Notes under the pieces: generated by a model
What the model was told of the DNA's origin: nothing
Seen by the model: the letters and a program-made list of their open reading frames with translations, nothing else
The model's database searches: none
Origin: Fischerella thermalis PCC 7521
GTDB lineage: Bacteria > Cyanobacteriota > Cyanobacteriia > Cyanobacteriales > Nostocaceae
DNA: 64,000 bases
Assembly: GCF_000317225.1 (NCBI RefSeq)
Contig: NZ_AJLL01000061.1
Location: forward strand, 62,001-126,000
Direction: 5' to 3'
Shown here: in pieces, positions 51,233 through 62,437 of the stretch
Numbering within the stretch: position 1 is the first letter of the stretch
How the letters are laid out: each line of letters opens with the position of its first letter
Made by a program: the position numbers and the translations under genes

Positions 51233-51595
51233 GCGAGAGTCCCTGGTTGTGTTTACTGACTCTACTAGGCTTTATTTCCGTAACATATATGTAATTGTAA
51301 TAGATGCCTTAAACTGCTTTAGACAAAGCATTTTCAGTCTGTGTTGACCGAAATTGTATCGTATGCACTGCTGATGAAAAAGTTAGTAAAGCTTAATACT
51401 TGCTTGCTCAAGCTGTATATTTCCTGCTTATCCAAATCCAAAATTTATTTGCAGGCAAATTTCAAAATATACTTACTTAATATTTACCCCAGTATTGTTG
51501 CACACATTCACCTTGCTATAATTTTTCACTGATTAAATTTTACAAATCTTTATACGAATATTTATATGATTGCGTAGACTGTTAATTGGATTCTT

Positions 51596-51768
51596 ATATC
51601 AAGTTCGGCTAATTGCTTACGATATTATGCTTCGCTTTTGGTCATTGATTTTTCCCCATTATCCTTCGGGTTCGCTACTTTGCCATCTCGGCATAAGCCA
51701 AGACGGCAAGAAGTAGTCTCACCAATTACCTATTACCGATTACCAGCCTACGCGACAGTATAAGTATT
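51596..51768 (+). repeat. Dispersed repeat, long copy of the 31151 family
   Basis: Starts ATATCAAGTTCGGCTAATTG and ends GCGACAGTATAAGTATT as the 31151-31263 copy does, but has ~62 extra internal bases with a GCCATCTCGGC/AAGACGGC pair. It looks like an insertion-bearing or ancestral copy. Confidence 0.75.
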
Positions 51769-51810
51769 CAATATAAAGTGATAGTCTACTAAAGTAAACT
51801 TTAACTATTA

Positions 51811-51832
51811 GCCTTGGAATGAACTCCAAGGC
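51811..51832 (-). terminator. Possible terminator of glcD
   Basis: GCCTTGGA and TCCAAGGC form a perfect 8-bp stem with a 6-base loop, 20 bases past the glcD stop codon. The U-tract is poor. Confidence 0.55.
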
Positions 51833-51852
51833 AGTATGTTAACTGAGAATTG

Positions 51853-53340
51853 TTAAAAACGTTCCACCCCTTCTATTGCCTCAAACTTCTTACCACTCTC
51901 ACCCATAGCCCTTGCAGCTTCTCCACAGGTGCGCGGCGTCGGAAAAATCTTCTCTGGATTCGCCAAACCTTTGGGATTAAAGACTTGCCTTACCCATTGC
52001 ATAGTTTCTAAATCAGCTTGTGTAAACATCTGTGGCATATAACATTTTTTATCTGCACCAATGCCATGTTCACCAGAAATACTACCGCCTACTCTCACAC
52101 ATAACTTGAGAATTTCTCCCCCCACTTCTTCGACTATTTCTAATGCACCAGGAACAGAATTATCAAAAAGAATCAAGGGGTGAAGATTACCATCACCAGC
52201 ATGAAATACATTCGCAATTTTATAACCATATTTTTGACTCAATGCCTCAATTTCTTGTAACACATAAGCTAATTGAGTCCGGGGAATTACCCCATCCTGT
52301 ACATAATAATCCGGGCTTAAATGCCCAGCAGCAGCAAACGCAGCTTTACGTCCTTTCCATAATTTGAGGCGCTGTTCTGGATCACTAGCAGAAGTAACAT
52401 TACGCGCACCATTTTGTTTACAAATTTCCGCAACTTTTTGTTTATTTGCTGCCACTTCTACTGCCAAACCATCAATTTCTACTAACAAAATTGCCGTTGC
52501 ATCACGAGGATAAACATTTAATGCTGTGACATCTTCCACTGCATTGATGCTGAGGTTATCCATAATTTCCATCCCACCAGGAATAATCCCCGCACTGATA
52601 ATATCAGAAACACTCGCCCCCGCCGCTTCAATACTCGTAAAATCTGCTAGTAAAACACAGATTGATTCTGCACTTTTGAGGATTCGCAGTGTAATTTCTG
52701 TAGCGATACCTAAGGTTCCTTCCGATCCGACAAATATACCCGTTAAATCATAACCAGGCATTTCGGGGATTTCTCCACCTAAGTCTAAAATTTCGCCTTC
52801 AGGAGTGACTATTTTTAACCCCAAAACGTGGTTGGTTGTCACACCATACTTGAGACAATGCACACCCCCAGAGTTTTCCGCAACATTACCACCAATAGAG
52901 CAGATAATTTGACTAGAGGGATCGGGAGCATAGTAAAAACCAGCACCACTTACTGTTTGCGTCACCCAGTTATTAATCACCCCTGGTTGCACCACAACAC
53001 GCTGATTCTCTAAATCTACATCAAGTATTTGCCGCATCAATGATGTAACAATCAAAACACTATTTTCAACAGGCAAAGCTCCACCTGATAAACCAGTACC
53101 AGAACCACGGGCAATAAAGGGGACAGCATATTTATTGCATATCTTGACTACCGCCGCCACCTGTTGAGTAGTTCTGGGTAATACCACCACCGCCGGGCGT
53201 TGGCGATAGCTGGTGAGTCCATCGCATTCATAGGTGATCAGTTCTTCGCGGCGTTGTACTACACCGTTTTTGCCAACTACTGCTGCAAATTCTTTGATGA
53301 TGGGTTTCCAGTTGCGTTGCTGTTTGTCTTGGGTGAGCAT
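51853..53340 (-). CDS. glcD: Glycolate oxidase/dehydrogenase subunit GlcD (FAD-linked)
   Basis: A 495-residue FAD-linked oxidase that converts glycolate to glyoxylate in photorespiratory metabolism. The FAD-binding PCMH domain has GSGTGLSGGALP and the SSQIICSIGGNVAENSGG block. The C-terminal domain has the conserved NVFHAGDGNLHP and SGEHGIG motifs. Length fits the family (~490). GlcE and GlcF are not adjacent. The gene is alone between a repeat and a Uma2 gene that is divergent. Confidence 0.9.
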   Translation of the reverse strand: MLTQDKQQRNWKPIIKEFAAVVGKNGVVQRREELITYECDGLTSYRQRPAVVVLPRTTQQVAAVVKICNKYAVPFIARGSGTGLSGGALPVENSVLIVTSLMRQILDVDLENQRVVVQPGVINNWVTQTVSGAGFYYAPDPSSQIICSIGGNVAENSGGVHCLKYGVTTNHVLGLKIVTPEGEILDLGGEIPEMPGYDLTGIFVGSEGTLGIATEITLRILKSAESICVLLADFTSIEAAGASVSDIISAGIIPGGMEIMDNLSINAVEDVTALNVYPRDATAILLVEIDGLAVEVAANKQKVAEICKQNGARNVTSASDPEQRLKLWKGRKAAFAAAGHLSPDYYVQDGVIPRTQLAYVLQEIEALSQKYGYKIANVFHAGDGNLHPLILFDNSVPGALEIVEEVGGEILKLCVRVGGSISGEHGIGADKKCYMPQMFTQADLETMQWVRQVFNPKGLANPEKIFPTPRTCGEAARAMGESGKKFEAIEGVERF

Positions 53341-53459
53341 AGGTTTTGTGGAAAGATGCGATGCGATCGCTTGTGTGAGTTGGTCTAATTAATATTGTTA
53401 CAGGTGTTTTATACAATCAACTAACCTAGAAATATCGCTCTCAAGTGGTGGGTAAACTC

Positions 53460-54167
53460 ATGGTTGAGCAACTTTTAATCAGTAATGATGATTACTACGT
53501 GCCAGATGCTAGCCAGCTAGTTACTGAAGATGATACGCCTGTGGATAATTTTGCTTCCGAAAAACAACAACGCTTGTTAGTTAGTACCCTTTATAGTTCA
53601 CTACAAAACCAAACTTTCTTAGCCGCAGCCAATGTCGGCATCTATCATACTGACGGACAGCCGCCAATTGTACCTGATGTTTTCCTCAGCCTTGATGTGC
53701 AAGTGCCACAAAACTGGTGGGAAAAGCAAAACCGTTGCTACATGCTTTGGAAGTTTGGCAAACCCCCGGAAGTAGTGATTGAAATAGTCTCCAATAAAGA
53801 AGGTGATGAACTAGGCAGTAAACTCAAAACTTACGAACACATGCGGGTGAGTTACTATGTAGTATACGACCCCACCCAGCAATTATCAGAACAGGCGTTG
53901 CGTATTTATGAAATTCGCGGTAGACGCTATTTTGAAACTACAGAAACTTGGTTAGAACAAGTCGGTTTGGGTTTAACTCTCTGGCAAGGTGAATTTGAAG
54001 GTAGACAAGATGTGTGGTTACGCTGGTGCTACCAAGATGGTACGCTGCTAGCAACTGGAGATGAACGTGCAAAAGTTGCTGAACAACGCGCCTCTGTTGC
54101 CGAACAACGCGCTGCACAATTAGCAGAAAGACTGCGATCGCTCGGCATAGATCCAGATACTCTGTAG
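53460..54167 (+). CDS. Uma2-family putative endonuclease (DUF820)
   Basis: A 235-residue protein of the PD-(D/E)XK restriction-like fold, one of the large cyanobacterial Uma2 families. Motifs are IVPDVFLSLD, PPEVVIEIVSNKEGDELGSKLKTY with the Glu-x-Lys-like pair, and YYVVYDP. The C-terminal ~30 residues have a VAEQRA heptad repeat (AKVAEQRASVAEQRAAQLAERL), a short coiled coil. I chose the ATG at 53460 (MVEQLL) over the GTG at 53445. Many copies occur in cyanobacterial genomes; the role in this organism is unknown. Confidence 0.85.
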   Translation: MVEQLLISNDDYYVPDASQLVTEDDTPVDNFASEKQQRLLVSTLYSSLQNQTFLAAANVGIYHTDGQPPIVPDVFLSLDVQVPQNWWEKQNRCYMLWKFGKPPEVVIEIVSNKEGDELGSKLKTYEHMRVSYYVVYDPTQQLSEQALRIYEIRGRRYFETTETWLEQVGLGLTLWQGEFEGRQDVWLRWCYQDGTLLATGDERAKVAEQRASVAEQRAAQLAERLRSLGIDPDTL

Positions 54168-54259
54168 ATCATCGAATAAATAAAATTTCATTCAACTATC
54201 TTGCCAAATGTTTCTTGTCGCTTTAATATATAACTAACGTTCGATATAAAATAATGTAA

Positions 54260-54838
54260 ATGCCGAAGATAGTTGATCATGAACAATACCGCAAAGAGTT
54301 GTTGATGAAATCATTTGATTTATTTGCCCAAAAAGGTTACGCCGCAATTACCATGCGCGATATAGCCAAAGAATTAGGAGTTTCTACAGGAACTTTATAT
54401 CATTACTTTTCTAATAAAAAAGCATTATTTTTACAGTTAGTAGAAGAGCAAACACGACAAGACATTCTAAACTTTTTGGCTGAGGCAGGAGATGCCAAAA
54501 ATTTAGCAGAACGCATCAAATCTTTGATGAATTTTGTTGCAAAGAACGAAGATTATTTCTCGAAACAAGCCCTTTTAGGGTTTGATTTCTATCAGCAGCA
54601 AGGGCGAGATGAAATTTTAAATAACCCAACTATAAAAAAAGCTTGGGAAGATACTAAACAAGCACTTGCAGATTATCTAGAAATCAAAGACCAAGCAATA
54701 ATCAACTTTATTTATTGCTTCTTGAACGGCTTAATTTCGTCACGAATGTTTGAGGGTGATACATTTGATTACACCGAACAAAGCGAACTACTCGCAAACA
54801 TGTTGACTGCTTATTTGCAAGCCCAACCAACTCATTAA
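54260..54838 (+). CDS. TetR-family transcriptional regulator
   Basis: A 192-residue repressor-like protein. The N-terminal helix-turn-helix is clear: FAQKGYAAITMRDIAKEL and GVSTGTLYHYFSNKKALF. The C-terminal ligand-binding helical domain is generic. It precedes the devB/devA remnant on the same strand by 34 bases and probably controlled that efflux operon. The promoter region contains AACTAACGTTCG (54231-54242), a candidate operator half. It appears intact while its target operon is broken. Confidence 0.9.
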   Translation: MPKIVDHEQYRKELLMKSFDLFAQKGYAAITMRDIAKELGVSTGTLYHYFSNKKALFLQLVEEQTRQDILNFLAEAGDAKNLAERIKSLMNFVAKNEDYFSKQALLGFDFYQQQGRDEILNNPTIKKAWEDTKQALADYLEIKDQAIINFIYCFLNGLISSRMFEGDTFDYTEQSELLANMLTAYLQAQPTH

Positions 54839-54872
54839 AACTCCGCGTTCCTTTGCGTTAAAAAAAGAAAAC

Positions 54873-55480
54873 ATGACTCAACAATTTCTCTCAAAACCTT
54901 CAACTCAAAAACTTATGGTATCTCCCAAGCTGGCTTACTCAGCAAATCCGAACCTCCACCCGTAGAAACCCCTCCTGCTGTCAAAAAAGTCACCGCCCTC
55001 GGACGCCTGCAACCAGAAGGAGAAGTAATTAGCTTATCTGCACCTTTAGCACTGGATGGCGATCGCCTTCTTTGACAAGCCATTTATCTAAGCGATCGCG
55101 TCACAACAGGACAAATTCTGGCAATTTTAGATTCTCAAAAACCCTTGCAAGATGCTGTCACACAAGCAAAAGAACAAGTGAAAATCGCTCAAGCTAAACT
55201 AGCACAGGTGAAAGCAGGGGCAAAAACTGGAGAAATTCAAGCACAGCAAGCAAACATCAGCCGACTTCAAGCAGAACAAGCTACAGAAATTCAGGCACAA
55301 ACAGCAACCATAGCCCGTTTGAGGGCAGAACAACAGACAGAAACCCAAGCCCAGAAAGCCAATATCGGGCGTTTAACAGCAGAATTAGCGAATGCCCAAG
55401 CTGATGCTGGGATTGCAGAACTTGGACAAACTAACCAAATGCTGGTAAGCAATCACAAAAAGCGATCGCTCGGGCATTAG
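54873..55480 (+). pseudogene. devB: Decayed DevB-type membrane-fusion protein gene (5' half)
   Basis: Translated pieces match the HlyD/DevB family: ETPPAVKKVTALGRLQPEGE and VISLSAPLALDGDRL, then DRVTTGQILAILDSQKPLQD, then a long coiled coil of AQ/IGRLTAE units. The reading frame is interrupted by a TAG at ~54963, a frameshift just after it, and a TGA at 55072. The coiled coil breaks off at ~55436, where the DevA remnant begins. The second half of devB and all of devC are missing. Confidence 0.8.
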
Positions 55481-55698
55481 TCAGTCATCCTAGAATAGTT
55501 TTAGCAGACGAACCCACCCTTGATAAAAAATCCGGTCGAGATGTAGTAGAATTAATGCACAAATTAGCCAAAGAACAGGGTTGCACGATTTTACTTGTTA
55601 CCCACGATAACCGGATTTTAGATATAGGCGATCGCATCATTTATATGGAAGATGGTTATCTCAAAAATGATGGTGCAGATACACTTGTTTTAAGTTAA
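55438..55698 (+). pseudogene. devA: Decayed DevA-type ATPase gene (3' end)
   Basis: In the third frame it encodes QKAIARALVSHPRIVLADEPT, then LDKKSGRDVVELMHKLAKE and GCTILLVTHDNRILDIGDRI with an intact stop. This is the end of an ABC ATPase from the signature to the H-loop; the P-loop part is absent and the DEPTAALDKKSG segment has lost two residues. The junction with devB lies within 55436-55462. Confidence 0.8.
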
Positions 55699-55916
55699 GT
55701 CAAAAATGAGTAAATTTTTCTTGACTCTGGAGTTAAAGATATGTTTTAATCACTGATTTATAAACTAGATATGCTTCTCCATTCAAATGTAAACCATTTT
55801 TTGTATATCTACTATCCAATTGATTTTCTGAATCTAATAAATGAGAGAACAAATCTATAATATTGATAATGCGTTTTCAGCGGTTCAGAAAAAACATCAT
55901 ATTTACATTCAATTGC

Positions 55917-56876
55917 TTATTCAGAAGTACGTATAAAACTGTCGACTCGCCGCCAGACTTTTTCCAGCAAATCTGGACATTCAGCATCAAACCACTCAAT
56001 TTGAGGAGAAGCACGAAACCAAGTGCGTTGACGTTTGGCGAATTGTCGAGTATGTAGAATAGTTAATTCTTTTGCCTTGTCTAAAGAAATATCCCCAGCC
56101 AAATATTGCTTGATTTCTTGATACCCCAGAGTATTTAATAAAGGCAAGTCCACACCGTATTTTTGACAAAGATACTCCACTTCTGCAACCAAACCATCCG
56201 CAATCATTTTCTCAGTACGTCGTGCAATCCGATCGCCCAAATGAGCAGCATCACAATCTAAACCGATTTGCAAAATTGGATAACTTGGGGGATTTTCTCC
56301 CTGTTGCTCAGAAATCGGACGACCAGTAACGTAAAATACCTCTAATCCTCTTAAAGTCCTTACAGAATCATTGGGATGAATCTTGGCTGCCGCAACTGGA
56401 TCAACTTGTTGTAGCATAGCGTAGAGTTGCATTTGACCAAGAGATGCCAACTGCGATCGCAACTCCTGTTGTGGTGCTACCCTGGGAATCTTCATTCCTT
56501 GGGTAATCGAACGAATGTACAACCCAGTACCACCCACGAGGAGGGGATGGGGGGATCGGGTGATGGGGAGAAAAATTGCTTCCTTGTCTTCCTTGTCCCC
56601 CGTGTCCTCCGTGTCTCCTGCCAAGATTAAGGCTTGCGCTTGCACCTGGTAATCTGCTACATTCATTGTTTCTGTGGGATCACATATATCTATCAAATAG
56701 TGCGGTACTAATTTCTGTTCATCCACAGTTGGTTTTGCTGTACCAATATTAAATTCCCGGTATACTTGACGGGAGTCTGCACTCAGAATTACAGTATCTA
56801 ATCGCATAGCTAAAGCTAATGCTAAACCTGACTTACCTGTTGCCGTCGCGCCACAAATCACAATTAATCTAGTCAT
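55917..56876 (-). CDS. miaA: tRNA dimethylallyltransferase
   Basis: A 319-residue enzyme that adds a dimethylallyl group to A37 of tRNAs reading U-starting codons. Motifs are the P-loop GATATGKSGLALA, DSRQVYREFNIGTAKP, and the C-terminal TRQFAKRQRTWFR. Between the two P-loop-side helices and the GGTGLYI motif (about residues 95-120) there is a ~25-residue insert rich in Asp/Glu/Lys and Pro (AGDTEDTGDKEDKEAI). It is encoded by a C/T-rich intergenic-type repeat (about 56535-56625). The reading frame is kept, so the enzyme may still be functional. It lies divergent from gyrB. Confidence 0.9.
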   Translation of the reverse strand: MTRLIVICGATATGKSGLALALAMRLDTVILSADSRQVYREFNIGTAKPTVDEQKLVPHYLIDICDPTETMNVADYQVQAQALILAGDTEDTGDKEDKEAIFLPITRSPHPLLVGGTGLYIRSITQGMKIPRVAPQQELRSQLASLGQMQLYAMLQQVDPVAAAKIHPNDSVRTLRGLEVFYVTGRPISEQQGENPPSYPILQIGLDCDAAHLGDRIARRTEKMIADGLVAEVEYLCQKYGVDLPLLNTLGYQEIKQYLAGDISLDKAKELTILHTRQFAKRQRTWFRASPQIEWFDAECPDLLEKVWRRVDSFIRTSE

Positions 56877-57071
56877 TGGTCAATTGTCAATGGTCACTTG
56901 TCAAAAGTTAGTGGTTAGTGGTTAGTGGTTATTAGTTTACTACTCCCCCTTGTCTGGTTTGTCTCCCCTGTCCCCTTCCCCCACTCCCCCACTCCTCATA
57001 CTCTCCTTCCCAGCATGGGGTTGGAACCCCTGCTTGAATTTCTCAGCAAATAGCTCTACAGTCGCCTATAA

Positions 57072-59090
<2,019 letters not shown>

Positions 59091-59103
59091 ACAAGCATGA
59101 CAA

Positions 59104-59166
59104 AACCTCACCTCAGCCCCTCTCCGTGGGTTCGAAGAGGGGTGTCCGACAGGACGGGGTGAGGTT
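59104..59166 (+). terminator. Nested hairpin after gyrB, dispersed repeat type
   Basis: An outer stem AACCTCACC (59104-59112) with GGTGAGGTT (59158-59166) and an inner stem CCCCTCT (59117-59123) with AGAGGGG (59136-59142). It is the familiar cyanobacterial repeat that can act as gyrB terminator. Confidence 0.65.
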
Positions 59167-60263
59167 ACTTTCAAGCCAGTCATTCACACCAGATTTTGGC
59201 ACAAACCTTGCCATGAAAATTTAAGTCCCCGCGTCAATTGCGTCTATTTTCAAGTCAGAGGGCTTTTTCCCTTCTGCCCTCTGCCTACCCTATTTCCTTC
59301 AAAATTGCTATATATTAGGAAAATTCAACATTTTTTAACAATTGTGTCCAAAAAAAATAAACATTGTTTTTTGAAAAGTGGTTATAGTATCAAATTTTTA
59401 AATAATCCATGTCGTTATCTTGTTACAAATTTTTAGCTTGCTCACTAGTTGATTTACATTCACCCAGATTGTGAATACAAAAGTTATACAAGCTTTTAGT
59501 TCACCCCAGCTACGTAACTGTATGACAAATCATCAAGGCGATCGCACAAAATATGAAAAAGTTTTAAAATTTGCCAAAATTTGGATGGTCAAAAGTGACC
59601 TTCTAAGCCACAACTTTGGGTAGAGTAACAACGTAGGCGCTTATCAGAACGTGTCCTAGTAACTTAACACTGTTCAAGCTTTTGCAGTTTTGCGTAAGCT
59701 CAAGGATATAGAGTCCTAAGTGATTTCGATACCAGAACTCAAACAATTACGATTTTTGCTTTGAGCAACTAACTGAACTTTATTTTTCTGAAAGGTGATG
59801 TAACATCATGCTAACAGACAGTTAGTCCCTTAATACTCATAACCAGACAGTCTATAAGTGTATAATACGCATTCATACTATGCAATTTTGTTCTCAGTAA
59901 GCAAAAATCGATTGTCTTGGCTGTCAAATCTTTTCTGAATTGATTAAAATATCGGTGTGTACAATAAGAAGAGTTTGTCAAGTTGCAAAGGGTTGAATTT
60001 TTACTAATGCGCTAACCTGTGATTAAGATTGAATTAGTCATATCTAAAAATTTTCGGTCTTTTGGCTGATTCTGCCAAAGCCTCAACTCCTCAGTTAGGG
60101 TGATTGGCTCTTTTGTAGGTCGAGTGCTTTCATCAAAGAGTAACGACCCTAAATTGGGGAACTAAGTCTGTAGCCTCACACTGACTCTAACAAATATGAG
60201 AGTGGCTGTTACCAAAAGACAAATGTAAATCCTAAATCAGTAACTTATTAAGGAAGTGTAAAA
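59167..60263. other. Long non-coding stretch between gyrB and the sigA leader ORFs
   Basis: About 1.1 kb without a convincing gene. It is AT-rich, with a TATAAT-like hexamer at 59861-59866 but no clear -35 partner. A 33-codon frame (59522-59623) has no ribosome-binding site. No tRNA or other structural RNA was recognised. Confidence 0.45.
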
Positions 60264-60371
60264 ATGAATGCGCTTTAGCGTTTCAATAGAGTTAAACTCA
60301 AAGCTACTGTTCCTGTTAATGTTGTCAATCACACATGGGATCTGCTACAAGTAGGTTTACCTAATTTTTAA
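60264..60371 (+). pseudogene. Possible small ORF with amber codon after four codons
   Basis: ATG AAT GCG CTT is followed by TAG, then open codons RFNRVKLKATVPVNVVNHTW and DLLQVGLPNF to a TAA. A good AAGGA lies nine bases before the ATG. If the amber codon arose from CAG, the parent was a 35-residue small protein; otherwise a four-codon upstream peptide terminates here. The assignment is uncertain. Confidence 0.3.
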
Positions 60372-60375
60372 GGTA

Positions 60376-60495
60376 ATGATGATGCTACAAAAATTCCAAA
60401 AAGTTTTGGAGAAAATTCAAGTATATGGGTGTCATTTTCAACGTCTTTTTGGTAAAACAGGCTTTACATTACCTCCCTTTACCTTACTTAATTAG
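60376..60495 (+). CDS. Possible small protein (37-39 residues)
   Basis: ATG codons at 60376, 60379 and 60382 begin a frame of at most 39 residues ending at TAG (60493-60495): MLQKFQKVLEKIQVYGC, then HFQRLFGKTGFTL and PPFTLLN. AAGG lies eight bases before the third ATG, giving a 37-residue product. It is amphipathic and basic, with one Cys. It is too short to judge by composition alone. Confidence 0.3.
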   Translation: MMMLQKFQKVLEKIQVYGCHFQRLFGKTGFTLPPFTLLN

Positions 60496-60498
60496 TTC

Positions 60499-60636
60499 AT
60501 GGATGCCACACAAAGAGAGTGCAATTTCTGTGAAACAGGCTACAATCGGAACAGTCTTTACAAAAAAAATCTTCCAAGAGTCATAATTATTTTGTATGGA
60601 GTGGTAAATTTTTTTAGCAACATGAGTCTTTTTTAG
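60499..60636 (+). CDS. Possible small protein (45 residues) with CxxC
   Basis: The ATG comes three bases after the previous stop codon. The 45-residue frame begins MDATQRECNFCETGYNR and ends with a hydrophobic stretch VIIILYGVVNFFSN. It has no own ribosome-binding site and could be translated only by coupling. It may be random in this AT-rich DNA. Confidence 0.25.
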   Translation: MDATQRECNFCETGYNRNSLYKKNLPRVIIILYGVVNFFSNMSLF

Positions 60637-60932
60637 ACTAGTCAGTAAACACTTGTGTTGCCCGGCGACACATATCTAAAGTTTACTAAGAACAAGGAAA
60701 TTTACCTTTGGGAGTACTGCTGTGGTAGAAACAAATACAGAGTTTAGAACTTCCAACTTGAGCTGGAGGTCTATAATAGTGTCCTCTCGACAGAAGGTAA
60801 AACTTCCGAAATTATCTTTCAGCCAAATTAGCTAACAACCCTCTTAATCACAAGGCAATATAGCTGATCAAATTTAAGAGTGGTAAAAAGATCTTGAGTA
60901 ATTGATTCTGCAAGGAGCATGAGGAACGCGGC
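60637..60932. promoter_or_regulatory. Leader of sigA
   Basis: A TATAAT hexamer at 60772-60777 may be a -10 element but the -35 position is poor. GAGGAA seven bases before the sigA start is the ribosome-binding site. A five-codon frame (60919-60936, MRNAA) begins just after AAGGAG and ends with TGA overlapping the sigA ATG. Confidence 0.4.
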
Positions 60933-62114
60933 ATGAACCAGGCTAACAACGTACTCGATACCATTGATTATCAGCCTGACCTAGAAATTGAGATCAATCA
61001 GCCTGAGCTGGAGTTAGAAGAACTCTTGTTGGAAGACGAAGAGGACTTGCTGATCGGTGAAGAAGGCGAACTCGATGAAGAATTTTTAGAACCTCAGTCT
61101 GATGAGGACGACGCAAAGTCTGGGAAAGCCGCAAAATCGCGTCGTCGGTCACAAAACAAGAAAAAGCACTACACCGAGGATTCAATTCGCCTTTACTTGC
61201 AAGAAATAGGTCGAATTCGTTTGCTTCGGGCTGACGAAGAAATTGAACTAGCACGTAAGATTGCAGATTTGCTGGAATTAGAGCGAGTGCGTGATAGACT
61301 GCAACAGCAGTTAGAACGCGAACCTCAATACAGTGAATGGGCAGAAGCAGTACAATTGCCCTTGCCACAATTTCGTCATCGCCTGCATGTTGGTCGTCGG
61401 GCGAAAGACAAAATGGTGCAATCTAACCTACGTCTTGTAGTTTCAATTGCCAAGAAGTACATGAATCGTGGTTTGTCTTTCCAAGATTTGATTCAAGAAG
61501 GCAGTCTTGGTTTGATTCGTGCTGCTGAAAAGTTTGACCACGAAAAAGGTTACAAGTTTTCTACTTACGCTACATGGTGGATTCGTCAGGCGATCACCAG
61601 AGCGATCGCTGATCAATCCCGGACAATTCGTTTACCTGTCCATCTCTACGAAACTATCTCTCGCATCAAGAAGACTACTAAGTTGCTTTCTCAAGAAATG
61701 GGCCGTAAACCTACAGAGGAAGAAATTGCCACAAGAATGGAGATGACTATTGAAAAGCTGAGGTTTATTGCCAAGTCTGCCCAGTTGCCAATCTCTTTAG
61801 AAACCCCCATCGGTAAAGAAGAAGATTCCCGACTAGGTGATTTTATTGAATCTGATGGCGAAACTCCAGAAGATCAAGTTTCTAAGAACCTCCTGCGTGA
61901 AGACTTAGAAAAAGTCCTCGATAGTCTCAGTCCTCGTGAACGCGATGTTCTGCGACTGCGCTATGGTTTAGACGACGGTCGGATGAAGACTTTGGAAGAA
62001 ATTGGCCAAATTTTCAATGTCACTCGCGAACGTATTCGGCAAATAGAGGCGAAAGCACTTCGGAAGTTACGTCACCCCAACCGTAACAGCGTTCTCAAAG
62101 AATATATTCGGTAG
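60933..62114 (+). CDS. sigA: Primary RNA polymerase sigma factor SigA
   Basis: A 393-residue group 1 sigma factor. An acidic N-terminal part (about 1-65, rich in Glu/Asp) is followed by region 1.2 ([20 protein letters not shown]), region 2 ([13 protein letters not shown]-like; [38 protein letters not shown]), region 3 and region 4.2 ([20 protein letters not shown]). It recognises -10/-35 housekeeping promoters. Length equals that of the cyanobacterial RpoD1/SigA. The unusually long upstream region implies complex control. A terminator follows at 62169. Confidence 0.95.
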   Translation: MNQANNVLDTIDYQPDLEIEINQPELELEELLLEDEEDLLIGEEGELDEEFLEPQSDEDDAKSGKAAKSRRRSQNKKKHYTEDSIRLYLQEIGRIRLLRADEEIELARKIADLLELERVRDRLQQQLEREPQYSEWAEAVQLPLPQFRHRLHVGRRAKDKMVQSNLRLVVSIAKKYMNRGLSFQDLIQEGSLGLIRAAEKFDHEKGYKFSTYATWWIRQAITRAIADQSRTIRLPVHLYETISRIKKTTKLLSQEMGRKPTEEEIATRMEMTIEKLRFIAKSAQLPISLETPIGKEEDSRLGDFIESDGETPEDQVSKNLLREDLEKVLDSLSPRERDVLRLRYGLDDGRMKTLEEIGQIFNVTRERIRQIEAKALRKLRHPNRNSVLKEYIR

Positions 62115-62168
62115 TTGTCATATGCCTTAATTATTAGTCATTTGTGCAAAACCAATAACAAATGACAA

Positions 62169-62205
62169 AAAACCTGGGAGTGTTAATTCAGCCCAGGTTT
62201 TAATT
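62169..62205. terminator. Terminator of sigA (also facing the hlip gene)
   Basis: AAAACCTGGG (62169-62178) and CCCAGGTTTT (62192-62201) form a 10-bp stem with a 13-base loop and A/T flanks on both sides, so it could serve both convergent genes. Confidence 0.75.
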
Positions 62206-62248
62206 TATCTATCTAGTGATGTCCGATAAAAGCTTCTGGTTTTAAATG

Positions 62249-62437
62249 TTACAGAATCCCCCAGAAGTGTAAAAAGCCTTGACCAGAAAATAATTCAATC
62301 AGAGCAGCAGCTAAAAATCCGATCATCGCCAAGCGACCGTTCCAAATTTCTGCTTGGGGAGTAAAGCCCCAACGCCAGGAGTTGCGGTCTTCCATTACAG
62401 GAGCAGTGATTTTTGTTGTATCTTGCATGATTGGCAC
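62249..62437 (-). CDS. hlip: High-light-inducible protein (one-helix CAB-like)
   Basis: A 62-residue protein with the helix [20 protein letters not shown], the chlorophyll-binding signature. It differs from the pair at 35 kb by a longer N-terminus ([18 protein letters not shown]) and by its C-terminus ([11 protein letters not shown]). It is a monocistronic gene convergent with sigA. GGAGTGC lies before the ATG. Confidence 0.9.
   Translation of the reverse strand: MPIMQDTTKITAPVMEDRNSWRWGFTPQAEIWNGRLAMIGFLAAALIELFSGQGFLHFWGIL

Larger units (their letters stand above)
51233..51852. other. Intergenic region with dispersed repeat
   Basis: About 620 bases. The left part is AT-rich and belongs to the kinase promoter. 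The dispersed repeat 51596-51768 and the terminator 51811-51832 occupy the right part. A 63-codon open frame at 51341-51532 is rejected as AT-rich noise. Confidence 0.5.

Noticed and set aside
51341-51532. 63-codon plus-strand frame in the gap between the kinase and glcD.
   Set aside because: It is AT-rich, hydrophobic low complexity without a good start or ribosome-binding site.
59522-59623. 33-codon frame in the gyrB-sigA gap.
   Set aside because: No Shine-Dalgarno sequence and no recognisable pattern; frames of this length are expected by chance in 1.8 kb of AT-rich DNA.
59167-60932. Search for a tRNA, 6S, tmRNA or rnpB gene in the long gap before sigA.
   Set aside because: No T-loop signature or recognisable conserved RNA core was seen by eye; a covariance-model search would be decisive.
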